A stretch of DNA of 64,000 nucleotides from Shinella sp. WSJ-2 (GCF_003432075.1 NZ_QWBU01000013.1:1-64000), one strand, 5' to 3'; counted from the first letter of the stretch, positions 27,632 to 36,614 are shown. The notes: a model not told the origin generated them from the sequence alone. Translations and numbers: made by a program.

Positions 27632-28630
27632 TCAGGCCGTCGCCTCCAGGACGATATTGGCGGCGCTTTCCTTCAGCTCGACGCCGAACGCGCGCTGGTA
27701 GAGTTCGGCAACCAGCGTGCGTTCCAGTTCGTCGCACTTGTTGAGGAAGGTGACGCGGAAGGCGAAGGCGATGTCGCCGAAAATCTCGGCATTTTCCGCC
27801 CAGGTGATGACCGTACGCGGGCTCATGACCGTCGACAGGTCGCCATTGATGAAGGCGGCGCGGGTGAGATCGGCAACGCGGACCATGCGCGAGATCGTGT
27901 CGCGGCCGTCCTTGCCGCCGGAGAGGCGCTTGACCTTGGCGGCGACGATGCTGACTTCGTGGTCATGCGGCAGATAGTTCAGCGTGGTGACGATCGACCA
28001 GCGGTCCATCTGCGCCTGGTTGATCTGCTGCGTGCCGTGATAGAGGCCAGTCGTATCGCCGAGGCCGACCGTGTTGGCGGTGGCGAACAGGCGGAAGGCG
28101 GGGTGCGGGCGGATGACGCGGCTCTGGTCGAGCAGGGTCAGGCGGCCGGCGGATTCCAGCACGCGCTGGATGACGAACATCACGTCCGGGCGGCCGGCGT
28201 CGTATTCGTCGAAGACGAGCGCGACATTGTGCTGGTAGGCCCAGGGCAGGATGCCGTCCTTGAACTCGGTGACCTGCAGGCCGTCCTTGACGACGATGGC
28301 GTCCTTGCCAACGAGGTCGATACGGCTGACATGGCTGTCGAGGTTGACGCGTACGCACGGCCAGTTGAGGCGGGCGGCGACCTGCTCGATATGGGTCGAT
28401 TTACCCGTGCCGTGATAGCCGGACACCATGACGCGGCGGTTATGGGCAAAGCCGGCGAGAATGGCCAGCGTCGTTTCGCGGTCGAACAGATAGTCCGGAT
28501 CGAGGTCCGGCACATAGGCGTCCGCCTTGGAATAGGCCGGGACCCTCAGGTCCGTATCAATGCCAAAAACCTCCCGGACAGATACAGTCGTATCGGGGAG
28601 GTTGGAAATATCGAGATCCATCTTGCTCAT
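27632..28630 (-). CDS. cobS: Aerobic cobaltochelatase subunit CobS (AAA+)
   Basis: AAA+ ATPase that forms the chaperone ring with CobT for cobalt chelation. The 332-residue protein has Walker [10 protein letters not shown] at 71-79 and Walker [11 protein letters not shown] around 137-146. Sensor-1 region [11 protein letters not shown] and an arginine-finger region (RVLESAGR) are also visible. The ATG at 28630 is preferred over GTG 28633 because GGAG lies 5 nt upstream of it. Length matches known CobS proteins. It is the first gene of cobS-cobT; I found no cobalamin riboswitch in the 117 bp upstream. Confidence 0.96.
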   Translation of the reverse strand: MSKMDLDISNLPDTTVSVREVFGIDTDLRVPAYSKADAYVPDLDPDYLFDRETTLAILAGFAHNRRVMVSGYHGTGKSTHIEQVAARLNWPCVRVNLDSHVSRIDLVGKDAIVVKDGLQVTEFKDGILPWAYQHNVALVFDEYDAGRPDVMFVIQRVLESAGRLTLLDQSRVIRPHPAFRLFATANTVGLGDTTGLYHGTQQINQAQMDRWSIVTTLNYLPHDHEVSIVAAKVKRLSGGKDGRDTISRMVRVADLTRAAFINGDLSTVMSPRTVITWAENAEIFGDIAFAFRVTFLNKCDELERTLVAELYQRAFGVELKESAANIVLEATA

Positions 28631-28747
28631 CACGTCTCCGCGGGCGGCGGGTTCTCCTCCACCCCAATACCTTAGTGCTCGCCGACCATGCCTTTTGCTT
28701 GACGCAGAAGGACGATACCGGGCGATTCCGCCCGGCCGCCAAATGCT

Positions 28748-29371
28748 CTAGCAGAAGCCGGCCTGCTTTAACAATTGATATGCGTGGATGACCGCGCGAA
28801 AACGCTCCTCCGAGCCTCTGTCTCCGCCATTTGCATCCGGGTGATGCTTTTTGACAAGCGTTTTGTAGGCCGTCTTGATGTCGTCGCCCGTCGCATTGGC
28901 CGAAAGGCCGAGCGTGTCGAAGGCCTTGGCCTCCAGCGTCTTCAGTTTTCTGGCGCGCGGTTCCATCTGAGGGCGGCGGCCCTTGCCTTCGTTGAACAGG
29001 CCGAAAGGATCGCGGATGCGCTGATTTGCCCCGGCCGAGCCGGAGCGCGCCGAACCCTGGGCCGGCCCGTTCTTGGCGGCCTTGTTGACGCCGATCGTCC
29101 AGGTCGGGCGATGGCCTGTGATGGCCTCCTTCTGATAGCGCGCGATCTCGCCGTCGGAGAGGCCGGAGAAGTAGTTGTAGCCCTTGTTGTATTCCTTCAC
29201 ATGCTCGAAGCAGAACATGAAATATTGACCATCGGCATTGCGACCGACGGGCGCGCGGTGTTTGGCATTCTCCTCGCAGCCATCCCACTGACAGGTCGGC
29301 GCGGAGCGTTCGGGACGCTCCACGCGCCGCTTCGTGCGGATGCGGTCGAAGTATTTGGAATCGAGTTTCAT
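28748..29371 (-). CDS. J-domain protein with N-terminal Cys-containing module
   Basis: A 207-residue cytosolic protein. The C-terminal J-domain (about 148-203) has the HPD tripeptide at 177-179 in KKHHPDANGG, so it should stimulate a DnaK-type ATPase. The N-terminal ~65 residues contain C27-x4-C32 and C54-x2-H57, which look like a small metal site. A basic, low-complexity linker joins the two. The G/F and zinc-finger regions of true DnaJ are absent. The start at 29371 (MKLDSKYFDRIR) matches the rhizobial family; the frame opens further at 29407. It is divergent from bolA and upstream of cobS. Confidence 0.87.
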   Translation of the reverse strand: MKLDSKYFDRIRTKRRVERPERSAPTCQWDGCEENAKHRAPVGRNADGQYFMFCFEHVKEYNKGYNYFSGLSDGEIARYQKEAITGHRPTWTIGVNKAAKNGPAQGSARSGSAGANQRIRDPFGLFNEGKGRRPQMEPRARKLKTLEAKAFDTLGLSANATGDDIKTAYKTLVKKHHPDANGGDRGSEERFRAVIHAYQLLKQAGFC

Positions 29372-29494
29372 GGCGCACATTATGGGGTTGCGAAGAGACC
29401 GCCACAAGAATTGACAAAGCGGAATGTTGCTGGCTTTGTGAAACTATTTTGTTGCGTTGCGGCGCGTGATTTTCCGGCCGCCGAAAGTTCGCTC

Positions 29495-29776
29495 ATGTCC
29501 ATGAAATCCAGCATTACCGGGAAGCTCGAAGCGGCCTTTTCGCCCGAGCGCCTTGAGGTCGTCAACGAGAGCCACCTGCATGCCGGCCACAAGCCGGAAT
29601 TCGACGGAGGAGGCGAGACGCATCTGCGCGTGCGCATCGTCGCTTCGGCCTTTTCCGGCATGGGCCGGGTGGCGCGGCATCGCGCGATCAACGATCTGGT
29701 GAAGGCGGAGTTCGACGCGGGACTGCATGCGCTCGCCGTCGAGGCGGCGGCGCCCGGCGAGCCGACGCGCTGGTAG
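29495..29776 (+). CDS. BolA family protein
   Basis: A 93-residue BolA/IbaG-type protein. It has the helix-turn-helix-like fold region VVNESHLHAGH, then THLRVRIVASAFSGM and RHRAINDLV, all characteristic. BolA proteins pair with monothiol glutaredoxins (through the conserved His of SHLHAGH) in iron-sulfur handling, or act in transcription. The glutaredoxin is not nearby. The start is ATG 29495; the open frame extends upstream without coding character, and a second ATG lies at 29501. It is divergent from the J-domain gene, and its stop directly abuts that of the convergent CBS protein. Confidence 0.93.
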   Translation: MSMKSSITGKLEAAFSPERLEVVNESHLHAGHKPEFDGGGETHLRVRIVASAFSGMGRVARHRAINDLVKAEFDAGLHALAVEAAAPGEPTRW

Positions 29777-30685
29777 TCAACTGTTGGTTCGGACCGGCTC
29801 CACTGGGCGGATGCGCAGCTTGGTGATGCGGTTCTTCACGCGCTTCATGACGATGAAGCGCTTGCCGTGGAAGGTGAAGGCCTGGCGTTCCTCGGGGATC
29901 GATTTCGATTCGTGAATGACGAGGCCTGCAATGGTCGTTGCCTCCTCGTCCGGCAGGGACCAGCCGAAGGCGCGGTTGAGATCGCGGATCGCCACCCCAC
30001 CATCGACGACGAGAGAGCCGTCCGCCTCGCGGCGCACGCCCTGCAGGTCGATGGCTGCCTCGTCCGAGGTGTCGCCGACGATCTCCTTCAAAATGTCCTG
30101 AAGCGTCACGAGGCCCTGCACCTCGCCATATTCGTCCACCACGGTGGCGAAATGCTCCTGTCTGCGCAGAAAGGCGGCGAGCTGTTCCTTCAGCGTTGTC
30201 GTATCCGGCACGAACCAGGGTTTTTGCGCGACCTTGGTAATGTCGAGGTTCTTCGGCTCGACACCGGGTTCGGTGAGCGCCCGCAAGAGATCCTTGGCGT
30301 GCACCACGCCGACGATATTGTCGACCGATCCCGCCCAGAGCGGCATGCGCGTGTAGGGGCTTTCCAGCACGGCCTTGATGATCTCCTCCGGCGGGTCGTC
30401 TGCATCGAGGCCGCGCATGGTGGTGCGATGGATCATGATGTCGGAGACTTCGAGCGCGTCGAGATCGAGCATGCCCAGCAGTTTTTCGCGGTCCGGCTTT
30501 GTCAATGCGCTCTCGGTCTGCCGCCGTTCTCCCTCTGCCTCTCGCGCCTCCTGATGCGTGCGCCACAGCGTGGCGAGCGGTGCCCGAAAGCGGAAGAGCA
30601 GGATGGCAAGCGGGATCAGGCCGAGAACGACCGATATCAGCAGCCACGGAAAGGGAGCGAGTGCTGCGGGCGCTTCGACGGTCAT
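29777..30685 (-). CDS. CorC/HlyC-type CBS-domain protein lacking the CNNM domain
   Basis: A 302-residue protein with one N-terminal helix (about 12-31) and a short charged linker. Two CBS motifs follow (EVSDIMIHRTTMRGL through GVVHAKDLLRAL; then WFVPDTTTLKEQLAAFL through VTLQDILKEIVGD), then a C-terminal CorC_HlyC domain (VDGGVAIRDLNRAFGWSLP...). Rhizobial orthologues beside aroB are normally ~430 residues with a four-helix CNNM (DUF21) domain before the CBS pair. Here that domain is missing, and there is no room for it because the ATG overlaps the aroB stop (ATGA). CorC-like magnesium/cobalt efflux accessory function is possible. The gene itself looks intact. Confidence 0.85.
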   Translation of the reverse strand: MTVEAPAALAPFPWLLISVVLGLIPLAILLFRFRAPLATLWRTHQEAREAEGERRQTESALTKPDREKLLGMLDLDALEVSDIMIHRTTMRGLDADDPPEEIIKAVLESPYTRMPLWAGSVDNIVGVVHAKDLLRALTEPGVEPKNLDITKVAQKPWFVPDTTTLKEQLAAFLRRQEHFATVVDEYGEVQGLVTLQDILKEIVGDTSDEAAIDLQGVRREADGSLVVDGGVAIRDLNRAFGWSLPDEEATTIAGLVIHESKSIPEERQAFTFHGKRFIVMKRVKNRITKLRIRPVEPVRTNS

Positions 30686-31809
30686 TTCGGTAGCTTTTCC
30701 TTCAGGAAAGCGACGACTTCGGATTGTGGCACATCATCGGCGACGAAGGACTGGCCGACGCCGCGTGTCAGGATGAAGGTGAGTTTTCCGCCCTTCACCT
30801 TCTTGTCCTGCGCGATGGTGTCCATCAGCACCTCCGCCGGCGGCAGGCCGCCGGGGATTTGCTCCATGCTGGTCGGCAGTCCGACTTCACGCAAATGTTT
30901 TTCCACGCGCTTGCCGTCGTCGGGGCTGCACAGGTTCATGCGGGCGGAGAACTGGTGGGCGAGCACCATGCCGATCGAGACGCCCTCGCCATGTACGAGG
31001 CGGGCGCTGTCATACTGCGTGGCGGCTTCCAGTGCATGGCCGAAGGTGTGGCCGAGATTGAGCAAAGCGCGCTGGCCGTTTTCCCGTTCGTCGGCGGCGA
31101 CCACGTCAGCCTTGGCCTGGCAGCTTTTGGCGATGGCTTCGATGCGGGCATCGCCACCGGCAAAGACGGCCTGCCAGTTGTTTTCGAGCCATGCGAAGAA
31201 GTCGGGCTTGTCGATCAGGCCGTATTTGGCGACTTCGGCATAGCCGGCGCGGAATTCGCGCGGCGAGAGCGTGTCGAGCACGTCGGTATCGGCGAGCACC
31301 AGATCGGGCTGGTGGAAGACGCCGATGAGGTTCTTGCCGTGCGGCGAGTTGATGCCCGTCTTGCCCCCCACGGAGGAATCGACCTGCGCCAGAAGCGAGG
31401 TCGGCACCTGGATGAAGCGCGAGCCACGACGCACGATGCCGGCGGCAAAGCCGGTGAGGTCGCCGATGACGCCGCCGCCCAGCGCCACGACCGCATCATT
31501 GCGCTCGATGCGAGCGGCCAGCACGCTGTCGCAGACGCTGATCAGATGCTCGAAGCTCTTGGTCTTCTCGCCTGCCGGCAGCACGAGCGAGACGGCATCG
31601 ATGCCCTCCACCTTCAAGGCGGTCAGGAAATTATCGAGATAGATCGGCGCGACGTTTTCGTCGGTGATGACGGCGATCTTGCGGCCCTTGAGGCGGCCCG
31701 CAATCTCGCGGCCGGCGGCAGCGATCAGGCCGGGGCCGATCAGAATGTCGTAGGAGCGGTCGGCAAGCTCGACCCGCACGGTGCGGCGCGCGGTGGCAGT
31801 AGCGGTCAT
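30682..31809 (-). CDS. aroB: 3-dehydroquinate synthase
   Basis: Shikimate pathway step 2: DAHP to 3-dehydroquinate, NAD- and metal-dependent. The 375-residue protein has VLPAGEKTKSFE, the glycine-rich GGGVIGDLTGFAA, PTSLLAQVDSSVGGKTGIN, and metal ligands in NLGHTFGHALE (with the upstream EVAKYG and the HGEGVSIGMV block). Starts 31809 and 31815 are both possible; 31809 leaves better spacing to an ACGAG site inside the end of aroK. It is coupled to aroK (10 bp upstream) and, through an ATGA overlap, to the CBS protein downstream. Confidence 0.96.
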   Translation of the reverse strand: MTATATARRTVRVELADRSYDILIGPGLIAAAGREIAGRLKGRKIAVITDENVAPIYLDNFLTALKVEGIDAVSLVLPAGEKTKSFEHLISVCDSVLAARIERNDAVVALGGGVIGDLTGFAAGIVRRGSRFIQVPTSLLAQVDSSVGGKTGINSPHGKNLIGVFHQPDLVLADTDVLDTLSPREFRAGYAEVAKYGLIDKPDFFAWLENNWQAVFAGGDARIEAIAKSCQAKADVVAADERENGQRALLNLGHTFGHALEAATQYDSARLVHGEGVSIGMVLAHQFSARMNLCSPDDGKRVEKHLREVGLPTSMEQIPGGLPPAEVLMDTIAQDKKVKGGKLTFILTRGVGQSFVADDVPQSEVVAFLKEKLPK

Positions 31810-31819
31810 GGGCATCTCG

Positions 31820-32410
31820 TCAGGGTTTGCGGGTGGCGGTGATGGCAGCCAGCACCTCCTCCACCATGGTTTCCTTCTTCACGTCGCGCGACATCACGGT
31901 GAGATCGGCTTCCGAATAGATCGGATAGCGGGCGTTCATGAGGTTTTCGAGCGTCTGGCGCGGGTTTTCCGTCTTGAGCAACGGGCGTGTGTCGCGCTTG
32001 TTGACGCGCTCCCAGAGCACGTCGAGATCGGCCTTCAGCCAGACGGTGAGCCCGCCGCGCTTGATGTGCTTGCGGGTGTTGTCGTTGATATAGGCGCCGC
32101 CGCCGGTCGACACAACGCGTGGGCCGGAGCGCAGCAGGCGCTTGATGACGCGGGTTTCGAGCGCGCGGAACTCGGCCTCGCCATAAGCCGCGAACAGATC
32201 CGTGATCGACATGCGCGAGACGCGCTCGATCTCGTGGTCGGAATCGACGAAGGGAATACCGAGCGCCTGCGCCGTCATGCGGCCGATCGCCGATTTTCCC
32301 GCACCCATCAGGCCGATCAGCACGAGGTTGCGTTTGCCGAGCGCGGCACGGGCCTCACTTGCAAGCGTGGGGGCAAGTGCGGGAGGGGCCTGGTCGGTCG
32401 GCTCTGTCAT
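31820..32410 (-). CDS. aroK: Shikimate kinase
   Basis: ATP-dependent phosphorylation of shikimate, shikimate pathway step 5. The 196-residue protein has an ~25-residue alphaproteobacterial N-terminal extension. Walker A GLMGAGKS is at 33-40, the substrate motif D56-S-D58, R82 in EFRALE, and GGG at 103-105. The lid (RDTRPLL) and C-terminal RYPIYSEAD are present. Length is usual for rhizobia. It is the first gene of aroK-aroB-CBS on the minus strand, divergent from the small gene before xerD. Confidence 0.96.
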   Translation of the reverse strand: MTEPTDQAPPALAPTLASEARAALGKRNLVLIGLMGAGKSAIGRMTAQALGIPFVDSDHEIERVSRMSITDLFAAYGEAEFRALETRVIKRLLRSGPRVVSTGGGAYINDNTRKHIKRGGLTVWLKADLDVLWERVNKRDTRPLLKTENPRQTLENLMNARYPIYSEADLTVMSRDVKKETMVEEVLAAITATRKP

Positions 32411-32563
32411 TGGTGTTTCCGGGGTTTCGTCCCTTTCCGTATCGACAAAAGCACCGGAAGCGTCAAGCCTGCCGCAGCCTTCATCCCGGATGTCGGCGGA
32501 TACCCGGCCTTGCGCTCGGCGGGTGGCGAGGCAATATAAACGGCATCCGCCCCGGAGAATGCC

Positions 32564-32713
32564 ATGCCCACCCTGTTCCGTTTCCTGTTCTTCTGCGCCG
32601 TGATCGTCGGATCGGTCTATGGCGTCATGGTGGCGCTGGTGACCTTCGTCGAGCCGACGGAACGCGAGGTGACGATCCGCATCCCTTCCGAACGGGTGAA
32701 TCCGCAGCCATGA
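32564..32713 (+). CDS. 49-residue single-pass membrane protein upstream of xerD
   Basis: A short gene: [20 protein letters not shown] and a continuing hydrophobic stretch form one membrane helix (about residues 3-29), followed by a charged tail [28 protein letters not shown] ribosome site lies 6 nt before the ATG, and its stop overlaps the xerD start (ATGA at 32710-32713). The ATGA coupling and the coherent hydrophobic/charged layout support it as a real gene. A similar small protein precedes xerD in other rhizobia as far as I recall. Function is unknown. Confidence 0.8.
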   Translation: MPTLFRFLFFCAVIVGSVYGVMVALVTFVEPTEREVTIRIPSERVNPQP

Positions 32714-33657
32714 GGGATCCGTCCGGGCTTCAGGTGGAATCCTTCCTCGAAATGATGAGCGCCGAGCGCGGTGCGGCGGTGAATACGCTGCAATCCTATG
32801 AGCGCGACCTCGAGGACGCGAAATCCTTTCTCAACGAGCGGAGCGTGCGCCTCACGGAGGCCATGCCGGATGACCTGCGCGCCTATCTCGGCCATCTTGC
32901 CAAGCAGGGGTTTGCCGCCTCCTCACAGGCGAGGCGGCTGTCGGCGCTCCGCCAGTTTTTCAAATTTCTGTATGGTGAGGGCCTGCGCGGCGACGATCCC
33001 ACGGGCATTCTCGATGCGCCCAAGAAGGGCCGTTCGCTGCCGAAGACCCTGAGTGTCGATGACGTGACCCGTCTCATCTCGCGGGCGGAGGCGGAGGCTG
33101 CGGAGCCGGGCGGCAATCTTCTGATGAAGCGGCGCATGCATCTGCTCGTCGAACTGCTCTACGCGACGGGCATGCGTGTCAGCGAACTCGTCTCCCTGCC
33201 GGCCAGCGTTCTCGCGCAGACCGGGCGCTTCCTCGTCGTGAAGGGCAAGGGCAACAAGGAGCGGCTGGTGCCGCTTTCGCGCGCTGCGGTGTCCGCCATG
33301 GAGGCCTACGGCGAGACGTTGGCGGCGGAGATCGGCGACGATCCGGCTGCGGGCGCTTTCCTCTTCCCGGCGCAGAGCAAGGAGGGCTTTCTGCCGCGGC
33401 AGGTCTTTGCCCGCGACCTCAAGGCGCTGGCGGGCCGGGCAGGAATTCGCGCCGCAACGCTGTCGCCGCATGTCCTTCGCCATGCTTTTGCCAGCCATCT
33501 GCTCCAGAACGGCGCGGACCTGCGCGCGGTGCAGGAACTGCTGGGCCATTCGGACATTTCGACGACACAAATCTATACGCATGTGCTGGAAGAACGGCTC
33601 CACCAACTCGTTCAGACCCATCACCCTCTTGCCAAACAGGCAAAAAAACCGGATTAG
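32710..33657 (+). CDS. xerD: Site-specific tyrosine recombinase XerD
   Basis: Resolves chromosome dimers at dif with XerC and FtsK. The 315-residue protein has an N-terminal SAM-like core-binding domain (5-90) and a C-terminal catalytic domain. Catalytic residues are R156 (ATGMRVSEL), K179 or K181 (VVKGKGNK), H254 and R257 ([12 protein letters not shown]), H280 ([10 protein letters not shown]) and nucleophile Y289 (QIYTHV). Length and position near aroK and accA fit the housekeeping recombinase and not a mobile-element integrase. The start is ATG 32710, overlapping the stop of the small membrane protein gene. Confidence 0.94.
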   Translation: MRDPSGLQVESFLEMMSAERGAAVNTLQSYERDLEDAKSFLNERSVRLTEAMPDDLRAYLGHLAKQGFAASSQARRLSALRQFFKFLYGEGLRGDDPTGILDAPKKGRSLPKTLSVDDVTRLISRAEAEAAEPGGNLLMKRRMHLLVELLYATGMRVSELVSLPASVLAQTGRFLVVKGKGNKERLVPLSRAAVSAMEAYGETLAAEIGDDPAAGAFLFPAQSKEGFLPRQVFARDLKALAGRAGIRAATLSPHVLRHAFASHLLQNGADLRAVQELLGHSDISTTQIYTHVLEERLHQLVQTHHPLAKQAKKPD

Positions 33658-33737
33658 GACCCTTCGCCCGCGACTGGCCCCCATTTTGGCCGACACCCGC
33701 CCGGCGCGGTTTGAGCAAACGATCGGAAACGCATCTC

Positions 33738-34691
33738 ATGCACAACTACCTCGATTTCGAAAAGCCCATCTCGGATCTCGAAGGCAAGATCCACGAGCTG
33801 AAGAAGCTCAAAGAAGAAGATGAGAGCATCGACACGTCTGACGAGGTCGGCCGGCTGGAAGTGCGCGCCCGCGAGGCGATGGCCGACATCTATTCCAAGC
33901 TGAGCCCCTGGCAGAAGACGCAGGTTGCGCGCCACCCGCAGCGCCCGCACTTCCTCGACTACGCCCGTCAGCTCTTCGAAGAGTTCACGCCGCTGGCCGG
34001 CGACCGCAAGTTTGCCGAGGACGAGGCGATCCAGGCCGGTCTCGGCCGCTTCCGCGGCGAAGCCGTCGCCATCATCGGCCAGGAAAAGGGCAACGACACC
34101 AAGTCGCGCCTCAAGCACAATTTCGGCAGCGCGCGGCCGGAAGGCTACCGCAAGGCGATCCGCGTCATGGAAATGGCCGACCGCTTTGGTCTCCCGGTCA
34201 TCACGCTGATCGACACCGCCGGCGCCTATCCGGGCATCGGCGCGGAAGAGCGAGGCCAGGCGGAAGCCATCGCCCGTTCGACGGAAATGTGCCTCAACAT
34301 CCGCGTGCCGATCGTTTCGGTCGTGCTGGGTGAGGGCGGTTCGGGCGGCGCCATCGCGATCGCCACCGGCGACCGCGTCTACATGCTGGAACATGCGATC
34401 TACAGCGTGATCTCGCCGGAAGGCGCTGCCTCCATTCTCTGGCGCGATTCCACGCGCGCCAAGGAAGCGGCGAGCAACATGAAGATCACCGCCGAGGACC
34501 TGAAGGGCTTCGGCATCATCGACGGCATCATCCCCGAGCCTGTCGGCGGCGCACATCGCGATCCCGCCGCCGTGATCGGCCGCACCGGCGATGTGATTGC
34601 TGCGGCTATCAAGGAACTCTCGGCCAAGCCGGGCGACCAGCTGCGCAAGGACCGCCGCCAGCGATACCTGAACATCGGCCGCCAACTTTGA
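33738..34691 (+). CDS. accA: Acetyl-CoA carboxylase carboxyltransferase subunit alpha
   Basis: Transfers CO2 from carboxybiotin to acetyl-CoA to give malonyl-CoA, with AccD; first step of fatty-acid synthesis. The 317-residue protein starts MHNYLDFEKPISDLEGKI, the family N-terminus; the in-frame ATG at 33711 adds residues not expected. Blocks RHPQRPHFLDY, FGSARPEGYRKAIRVM, IDTAGAYPGIGAEERGQ and GEGGSGGAIAI are all present. A weak terminator-like hairpin follows. AccBC and AccD are elsewhere. Confidence 0.97.
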   Translation: MHNYLDFEKPISDLEGKIHELKKLKEEDESIDTSDEVGRLEVRAREAMADIYSKLSPWQKTQVARHPQRPHFLDYARQLFEEFTPLAGDRKFAEDEAIQAGLGRFRGEAVAIIGQEKGNDTKSRLKHNFGSARPEGYRKAIRVMEMADRFGLPVITLIDTAGAYPGIGAEERGQAEAIARSTEMCLNIRVPIVSVVLGEGGSGGAIAIATGDRVYMLEHAIYSVISPEGAASILWRDSTRAKEAASNMKITAEDLKGFGIIDGIIPEPVGGAHRDPAAVIGRTGDVIAAAIKELSAKPGDQLRKDRRQRYLNIGRQL

Positions 34692-34700
34692 GGCGATGAG

Positions 34701-34719
34701 GGGCGGCCCGGTGCCGCCC
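34701..34719 (+). terminator. Possible terminator after accA
   Basis: A GGGCGGC/GCCGCCC 7-bp stem encloses a 5-nt loop 10 bp after the accA stop. Only TTG follows, not a T-run, so efficiency would be low or Rho-dependent. Confidence 0.4.
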
Positions 34720-34887
34720 TTGCCAAATCTCGGCCACATTCCTTGTGTCTGAGAGGTTGCGGGTTTCCGGCAGCCTGGCGAAAGAATTTCCGGTTAAGAA
34801 TTTATGAAGTATAAGCCGGTTACGACTGCGCGTCCGCCCGCCCGGCGCGACGGCATGCGATCTGACGATTGTTGACGGACCCTTCGA

Positions 34888-36375
34888 ATGCGCCTGACTG
34901 TTCTTGCCGCTGTATCGCTTCTCGCTGTGGCCGCCGCCGGCTGCACCAACGAGACCCTGGACACGTTCGACAAGGCCGACGTCGATCTCAAGAGGGTGTC
35001 CAGTAAGACCAATTACCAGCTCTCGCCGTCTGTGCTGTCGAAGATGTCGGCCATGAATATGGACCGCGCCTCGCCGATCATGCTGCGCATCTTCAAGGAG
35101 GAAGGCCGGCTGGAGGTCTGGAAGGCGGATCGCTCGAACCGGTTCCAGCAACTGCGCAGCTACAAGATCTGTGCCTGGTCGGGCAAACTCGGGCCCAAGA
35201 TGAAGGAAGGCGACCGGCAGGCGCCGGAAGGGTTCTATCCGCTCTCCAAGGCGAATTTGAACCCGAATTCGAGCTACTTCCTGGCGATCAACACGGGTTT
35301 CCCGAACAGCTATGACCGCGCCCAGAAGGCGAGCGGCACGAACCTGATGATCCACGGCGCCTGTTCGTCGTCCGGTTGCTATTCGATGACGGACGAGCAG
35401 ATGCTGGAAATCTTCGCCTTCGCGCGCGACGCCTTCGGCGGCGGCCAGTCGACCATCCAACTCCAGGCGTTCCCCTTCCGCATGACCGCGGAAAACATGG
35501 CGCGGCATCGCGACAATCCGAATATCGAATTCTGGAAGATGCTGAAGGTCGGCTACGACCATTTCGAGGTGACCAAGCGGCCGCCGGAGGTCAATGTCTG
35601 CGAGAAGAAATACGTCTTCAACCAGCAATCCGACAAGCCGTTCTCGGCTGGCGGCGCCTGCCCGGCCATGACGACCCCCGGTGCGCTCGAATCCGCGCTC
35701 GCCAGCTACAACAAGACCTATGCCGCGGCCTACGCCACCGCGATGCGCAAATATGACGGCACGGTGTGGATCGAGCCGTCGGAAGCCCAGCGCAAGGCGA
35801 TCGTCGCCGACCAGCGCAAGGGCCGCGAACTCGCCTATGCGCCGACGGGCAATTCGCTCGATGCCGGCAAGCTGATGACCGAGCGCGAGATCGCCGAACA
35901 GAAGCGCAAGGCCGAAGAGGCCGAGCGGCGCAAGGTCGAAGCCGCCGAACGCGCGGTGCGTGAAGCCGAGGAAGCCAAGAACAAGGCTGCGGCCGACTTC
36001 GCGGCCGACGTCGCTGCCGAAAAGGCGGAAAAGCTGGCCAAGGGCGAGGGCGCCCTGCCGGTGCCGGAACAAAATCCCGGCATGGCGGCTGTCGAGAAGA
36101 AGGAAAAGAAGTCCTTCTGGCAGACTTTGACCGGAGGAAGCCAGCCGCGCAGGGTTGAAGAGGCCCAGCCAATGGTGAACGGGACGGCCGAACAGGCAAC
36201 GCTTCAGGGTGGTCAGCCGTCGGTCAAGGCCGGCGAAACCGCGATCTCTGTCAACAAGACCGTTGAGACGAATACCGATGCTGTCGCCACCCTTCCCGTC
36301 GCCGGCGGCGAGGCGGGCCAGCAGGTCGTCGAAGAGACCACCAAGAAGCCGTTCTGGAAGTTTTGGCAGAAATGA
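34888..36375 (+). CDS. YkuD/YafK-type L,D-transpeptidase-like lipoprotein with coiled-coil tail
   Basis: A 495-residue lipoprotein. The signal peptide ends in lipobox AAAGC (C19). A YafK-like L,D-transpeptidase catalytic domain (about 60-290) contains the motif HGACSSSGCYSMTD (H156, catalytic C164). Residues ~330-400 form a charged Glu/Lys/Ala coiled coil. The low-complexity C-terminus carries KKSFWQ and ends KKPFWKFWQK. Such enzymes make or break 3-3 or lipoprotein crosslinks in peptidoglycan, and rhizobia depend on many of them for unipolar growth. Whether this one acts as transpeptidase or hydrolase is not decidable. It is coupled to the TusA-like gene through ATGA. Confidence 0.88.
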   Translation: MRLTVLAAVSLLAVAAAGCTNETLDTFDKADVDLKRVSSKTNYQLSPSVLSKMSAMNMDRASPIMLRIFKEEGRLEVWKADRSNRFQQLRSYKICAWSGKLGPKMKEGDRQAPEGFYPLSKANLNPNSSYFLAINTGFPNSYDRAQKASGTNLMIHGACSSSGCYSMTDEQMLEIFAFARDAFGGGQSTIQLQAFPFRMTAENMARHRDNPNIEFWKMLKVGYDHFEVTKRPPEVNVCEKKYVFNQQSDKPFSAGGACPAMTTPGALESALASYNKTYAAAYATAMRKYDGTVWIEPSEAQRKAIVADQRKGRELAYAPTGNSLDAGKLMTEREIAEQKRKAEEAERRKVEAAERAVREAEEAKNKAAADFAADVAAEKAEKLAKGEGALPVPEQNPGMAAVEKKEKKSFWQTLTGGSQPRRVEEAQPMVNGTAEQATLQGGQPSVKAGETAISVNKTVETNTDAVATLPVAGGEAGQQVVEETTKKPFWKFWQK

Positions 36376-36614
36376 CCACGGCAGCCGGCGAGGCCGAAAT
36401 CTACGACCTGCGCGGGCTGAAATGTCCGCTGCCGGTGATGAAGACGCGAAAGCGCCTTTCGACGATGGCGGCAGGCGCCAGCCTCTGGGTCGAGACGACG
36501 GATCCGCTTGCCGTGATCGACATTCCGCATTTCTGCCATGAGGACGGCCACGCGCTGGAAGCCAGCGAGCGTGTCGAAGCCGGGCACCGGTTCCTGATCC
36601 GTAAGAAGATTTAG
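36372..36614 (+). CDS. TusA/SirA-like sulfurtransferase
   Basis: An 80-residue cytosolic protein of the TusA fold. The sulfur-carrier motif is LRGLKCPLPVMKTRK (CPxP cysteine about residue 19), followed by a second strand LWVETTDPLAVIDIPHFC. Relatives relay persulfide sulfur for tRNA thiolation or other pathways. The ATG at 36372 overlaps the stop of the transpeptidase gene (ATGA); the TTG at 36363 would only add three residues. The pairing with a cell-wall enzyme is odd functionally and may be only an operon convenience. Confidence 0.9.
   Translation: MTTAAGEAEIYDLRGLKCPLPVMKTRKRLSTMAAGASLWVETTDPLAVIDIPHFCHEDGHALEASERVEAGHRFLIRKKI

Noticed and set aside
25538-28675. Open frame of 1045 codons on the plus strand opposite cobT and cobS
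   Set aside because: It is the antisense shadow of two certain genes in GC-rich DNA; the product has repetitive V/A/R/D-rich composition and no family features.
28631-28747. Cobalamin riboswitch before cobS
   Set aside because: The B12-box core is not present; only a short CCGGGCG/CGCCCGG hairpin without U-tract at 28718-28735 is seen.
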